DNA of 64,000 nt from Mesorhizobium sp. LHD-90 (GTDB lineage: Bacteria > Pseudomonadota > Alphaproteobacteria > Rhizobiales > Rhizobiaceae): the NCBI RefSeq assembly GCF_030929505.1, contig NZ_JAVFVV010000016.1:1-64000 (forward strand), given 5' to 3'. The notes beneath the pieces are model-generated. The model saw only the letters and a program-made list of their open reading frames with translations. It had not been told where the DNA came from and ran no database searches. The translations under genes and the position numbers were made by a program. Below are positions 62,975-64,000 of this stretch, piece by piece. Every line of letters starts with the position of its first letter. The stretch's first letter is position 1.

Positions 62975-63706
62975 GTGGGTGTAGTGCAGACTGTCATCAA
63001 TGCCAACTATCCTCGGTCGAATGTGGCAGCAGCATCGCTGCAGGGCGCCTCGAACAGGCCGCAGCGACCTGAAGTCGCGAAGCCGCTGTCGCAATTGCGC
63101 GCCGGCAATTCACTCTTTTTCGAAGGAGATGATGGAGACAATGTCTATCATCTGGTGAAGGGAACTGTCGCCTTTTATCGCTTTATGTCCGACGAGCATC
63201 GCGTGATATGCGGATTCGCTTTAGCCGGCGAAGTCTTCAACATGTCGCACAGAGGCATATATCTCTGCTCGGCAGAAGCTTTGTCCGACTGCCTTTTTCG
63301 CCGGCGTAGCAGGAAAGACATCGAGGCGAACCAAGTTCGTGATGAAATGCACGAGAGATACGTGGCATGCCTGGAAAGCGAACCGTGGACGGTGCAATTC
63401 CAGACCCTGCGTCGGCTGCATCTGATGGCGGACGAACGCGCCGCCAACTTCCTACTCGAGATAGGCCGGCGCACCAACCCCACGTTGACCAATGGCTCAC
63501 GCGTGCATTTGGAGATGTCCAGGGCCGATATTGCGAGCTACCTCGGGCTGACGGTGGAAACGGTTGTGCGTTCGCTGAAGCGCCTGGTTTCCATGGGCCT
63601 GCTGATCGCCTATACGCCCCACGAATTCGGCATCCGTGACATCGCGGGCATCTACAGGCGCTTGGGTGTATCACGGGACTGGTCCGGAGGTCTGGCTTAT
63701 CAATAG
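62975..63706 (+). CDS. Crp/Fnr-family transcriptional regulator
   Basis: The protein has 243 residues from GTG at 62975; GTG at 62984 is possible, and no strong ribosome site decides. The cNMP-like barrel reads LRAGNSLFFEGDDGDNVYHL then VKGTVAFYRF and GFALAGEVFNMSHRG. The HTH reads MSRADIASYLGLTVETVVRS. No N-terminal cysteine cluster is present, so it is more like FixK/NnrR than FNR. The recognition helix has ETVVR where FNR and FixK have ExxSR, implying altered DNA target choice. Confidence 0.85.
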   Translation: MGVVQTVINANYPRSNVAAASLQGASNRPQRPEVAKPLSQLRAGNSLFFEGDDGDNVYHLVKGTVAFYRFMSDEHRVICGFALAGEVFNMSHRGIYLCSAEALSDCLFRRRSRKDIEANQVRDEMHERYVACLESEPWTVQFQTLRRLHLMADERAANFLLEIGRRTNPTLTNGSRVHLEMSRADIASYLGLTVETVVRSLKRLVSMGLLIAYTPHEFGIRDIAGIYRRLGVSRDWSGGLAYQ

Positions 63707-63937
63707 CTCGCTCAGCACATCGTCTGCCGCAGCCTCATGCCGGCGCCGGACAGTTGGCCGGGTGGGCTGTCAAAGTCTCCCAGATAGATCCCGGCGTCCT
63801 TCGCGGCACCTAGCCGGATCGCCCCGTTTCAAATGAGGCGAGTTCGGATAGGCTGCTCGTGCGAAACTATTCCGTCCGCAACGCGGAAGTTCGCCACAAA
63901 TCACATTCCGTTCGTTCTTCGTCGCTTCGGGGAACGG

Positions 63938-64000
63938 ATGAAATTCACGATCACATACATCCAGGATGGCCAATCGATCCGCAGCGAGAGCTGTGAGGAC
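63938..64000 (+). CDS. start of a small gene running off the right edge
   Basis: ATG at 63938 with GGGGAACGG upstream opens 21 codons (MKFTITYIQDGQSIRSESCE) to the window end without a stop. The style matches small rhizobial hypotheticals, but no function can be given. Confidence 0.4.
   Translation, partial: MKFTITYIQDGQSIRSESCED

Overview
The window reads as chromosome of an alphaproteobacterium of the order Hyphomicrobiales, most likely a Mesorhizobium-like Phyllobacteriaceae. This rests on the high GC content, GAGG-type ribosome sites, a rhizobial-type HlyD start at the left edge, rhizobial intergenic repeats, and a tyrosine integrase abutting tRNA-Thr. The assignment is by gene content and style; no 16S or marker tree is available here.

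Layout. (1) 1-2.4 kb: the end of a HlyD-type export pair and a TPR regulator-like protein. (2) 3.0-18.4 kb: an unusual basic-amino-acid decarboxylase locus. Four different PLP-dependent Orn/Lys/Arg decarboxylases (AdiA-like, AdiA type, LdcA type, SpeC/SpeF type) sit in two divergent operons, with a PotE-type ornithine/putrescine antiporter, a family 3 solute-binding protein, a TorF-type porin and an AdiC-like antiporter. Together they could consume protons and export polyamines under acid stress. (3) 18.7-22.3 kb: cation transporters (CDF, VIT-like, Cax), a MITE-like inverted-repeat element and an overlooked 38-residue lipoprotein. (4) 22.3-24.7 kb: a decayed zone with an IS transposase remnant, a ppk2 pseudogene and a 49-bp 3' fragment of tRNA-Phe that looks like the distal att site of an island lying to the left.

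(5) 25.0-32.1 kb: the most intriguing block. It holds a class III cyclase-like/STAND ATPase/TPR regulator, a YcaO enzyme, a TfuA partner, a gluzincin-type zinc metallopeptidase and an AT-rich 235-residue orphan protein, all on one strand. YcaO plus TfuA is the known pair for backbone thioamidation of peptides and proteins; no short precursor peptide gene is visible, so the substrate is open. (6) 32.2-37.0 kb: a formylglycine-generating enzyme, PPK2 and a periplasmic HAD phosphatase (minus strand) divergent from an exported sulfatase carrying the CxAxR site that this enzyme would activate. (7) 37.1-40.5 kb: a fused membrane/spermidine-synthase-like protein and an outer-membrane protein. (8) 40.5-47.1 kb: a MoxR-DUF58-DUF4381-VWA-VWA/TPR-BatD operon of the aerotolerance type. 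(9) 47.3-54.2 kb: an outer-membrane transporter, two tandem Hint-domain proteins, an orphan betaine-type binding protein overlapping an L,D-transpeptidase, a lipoprotein and a membrane protein. (10) 54.4-58.3 kb: htpG, murA and a small conserved gene.

(11) 58.4-64.0 kb: tRNA-Thr(GGT), followed at once by an intact tyrosine integrase, a small gene, a broken second integrase, a three-gene XRE operon with end overlaps, and a Crp/Fnr regulator. This is the tRNA-proximal end of an integrated element that runs off the right edge.
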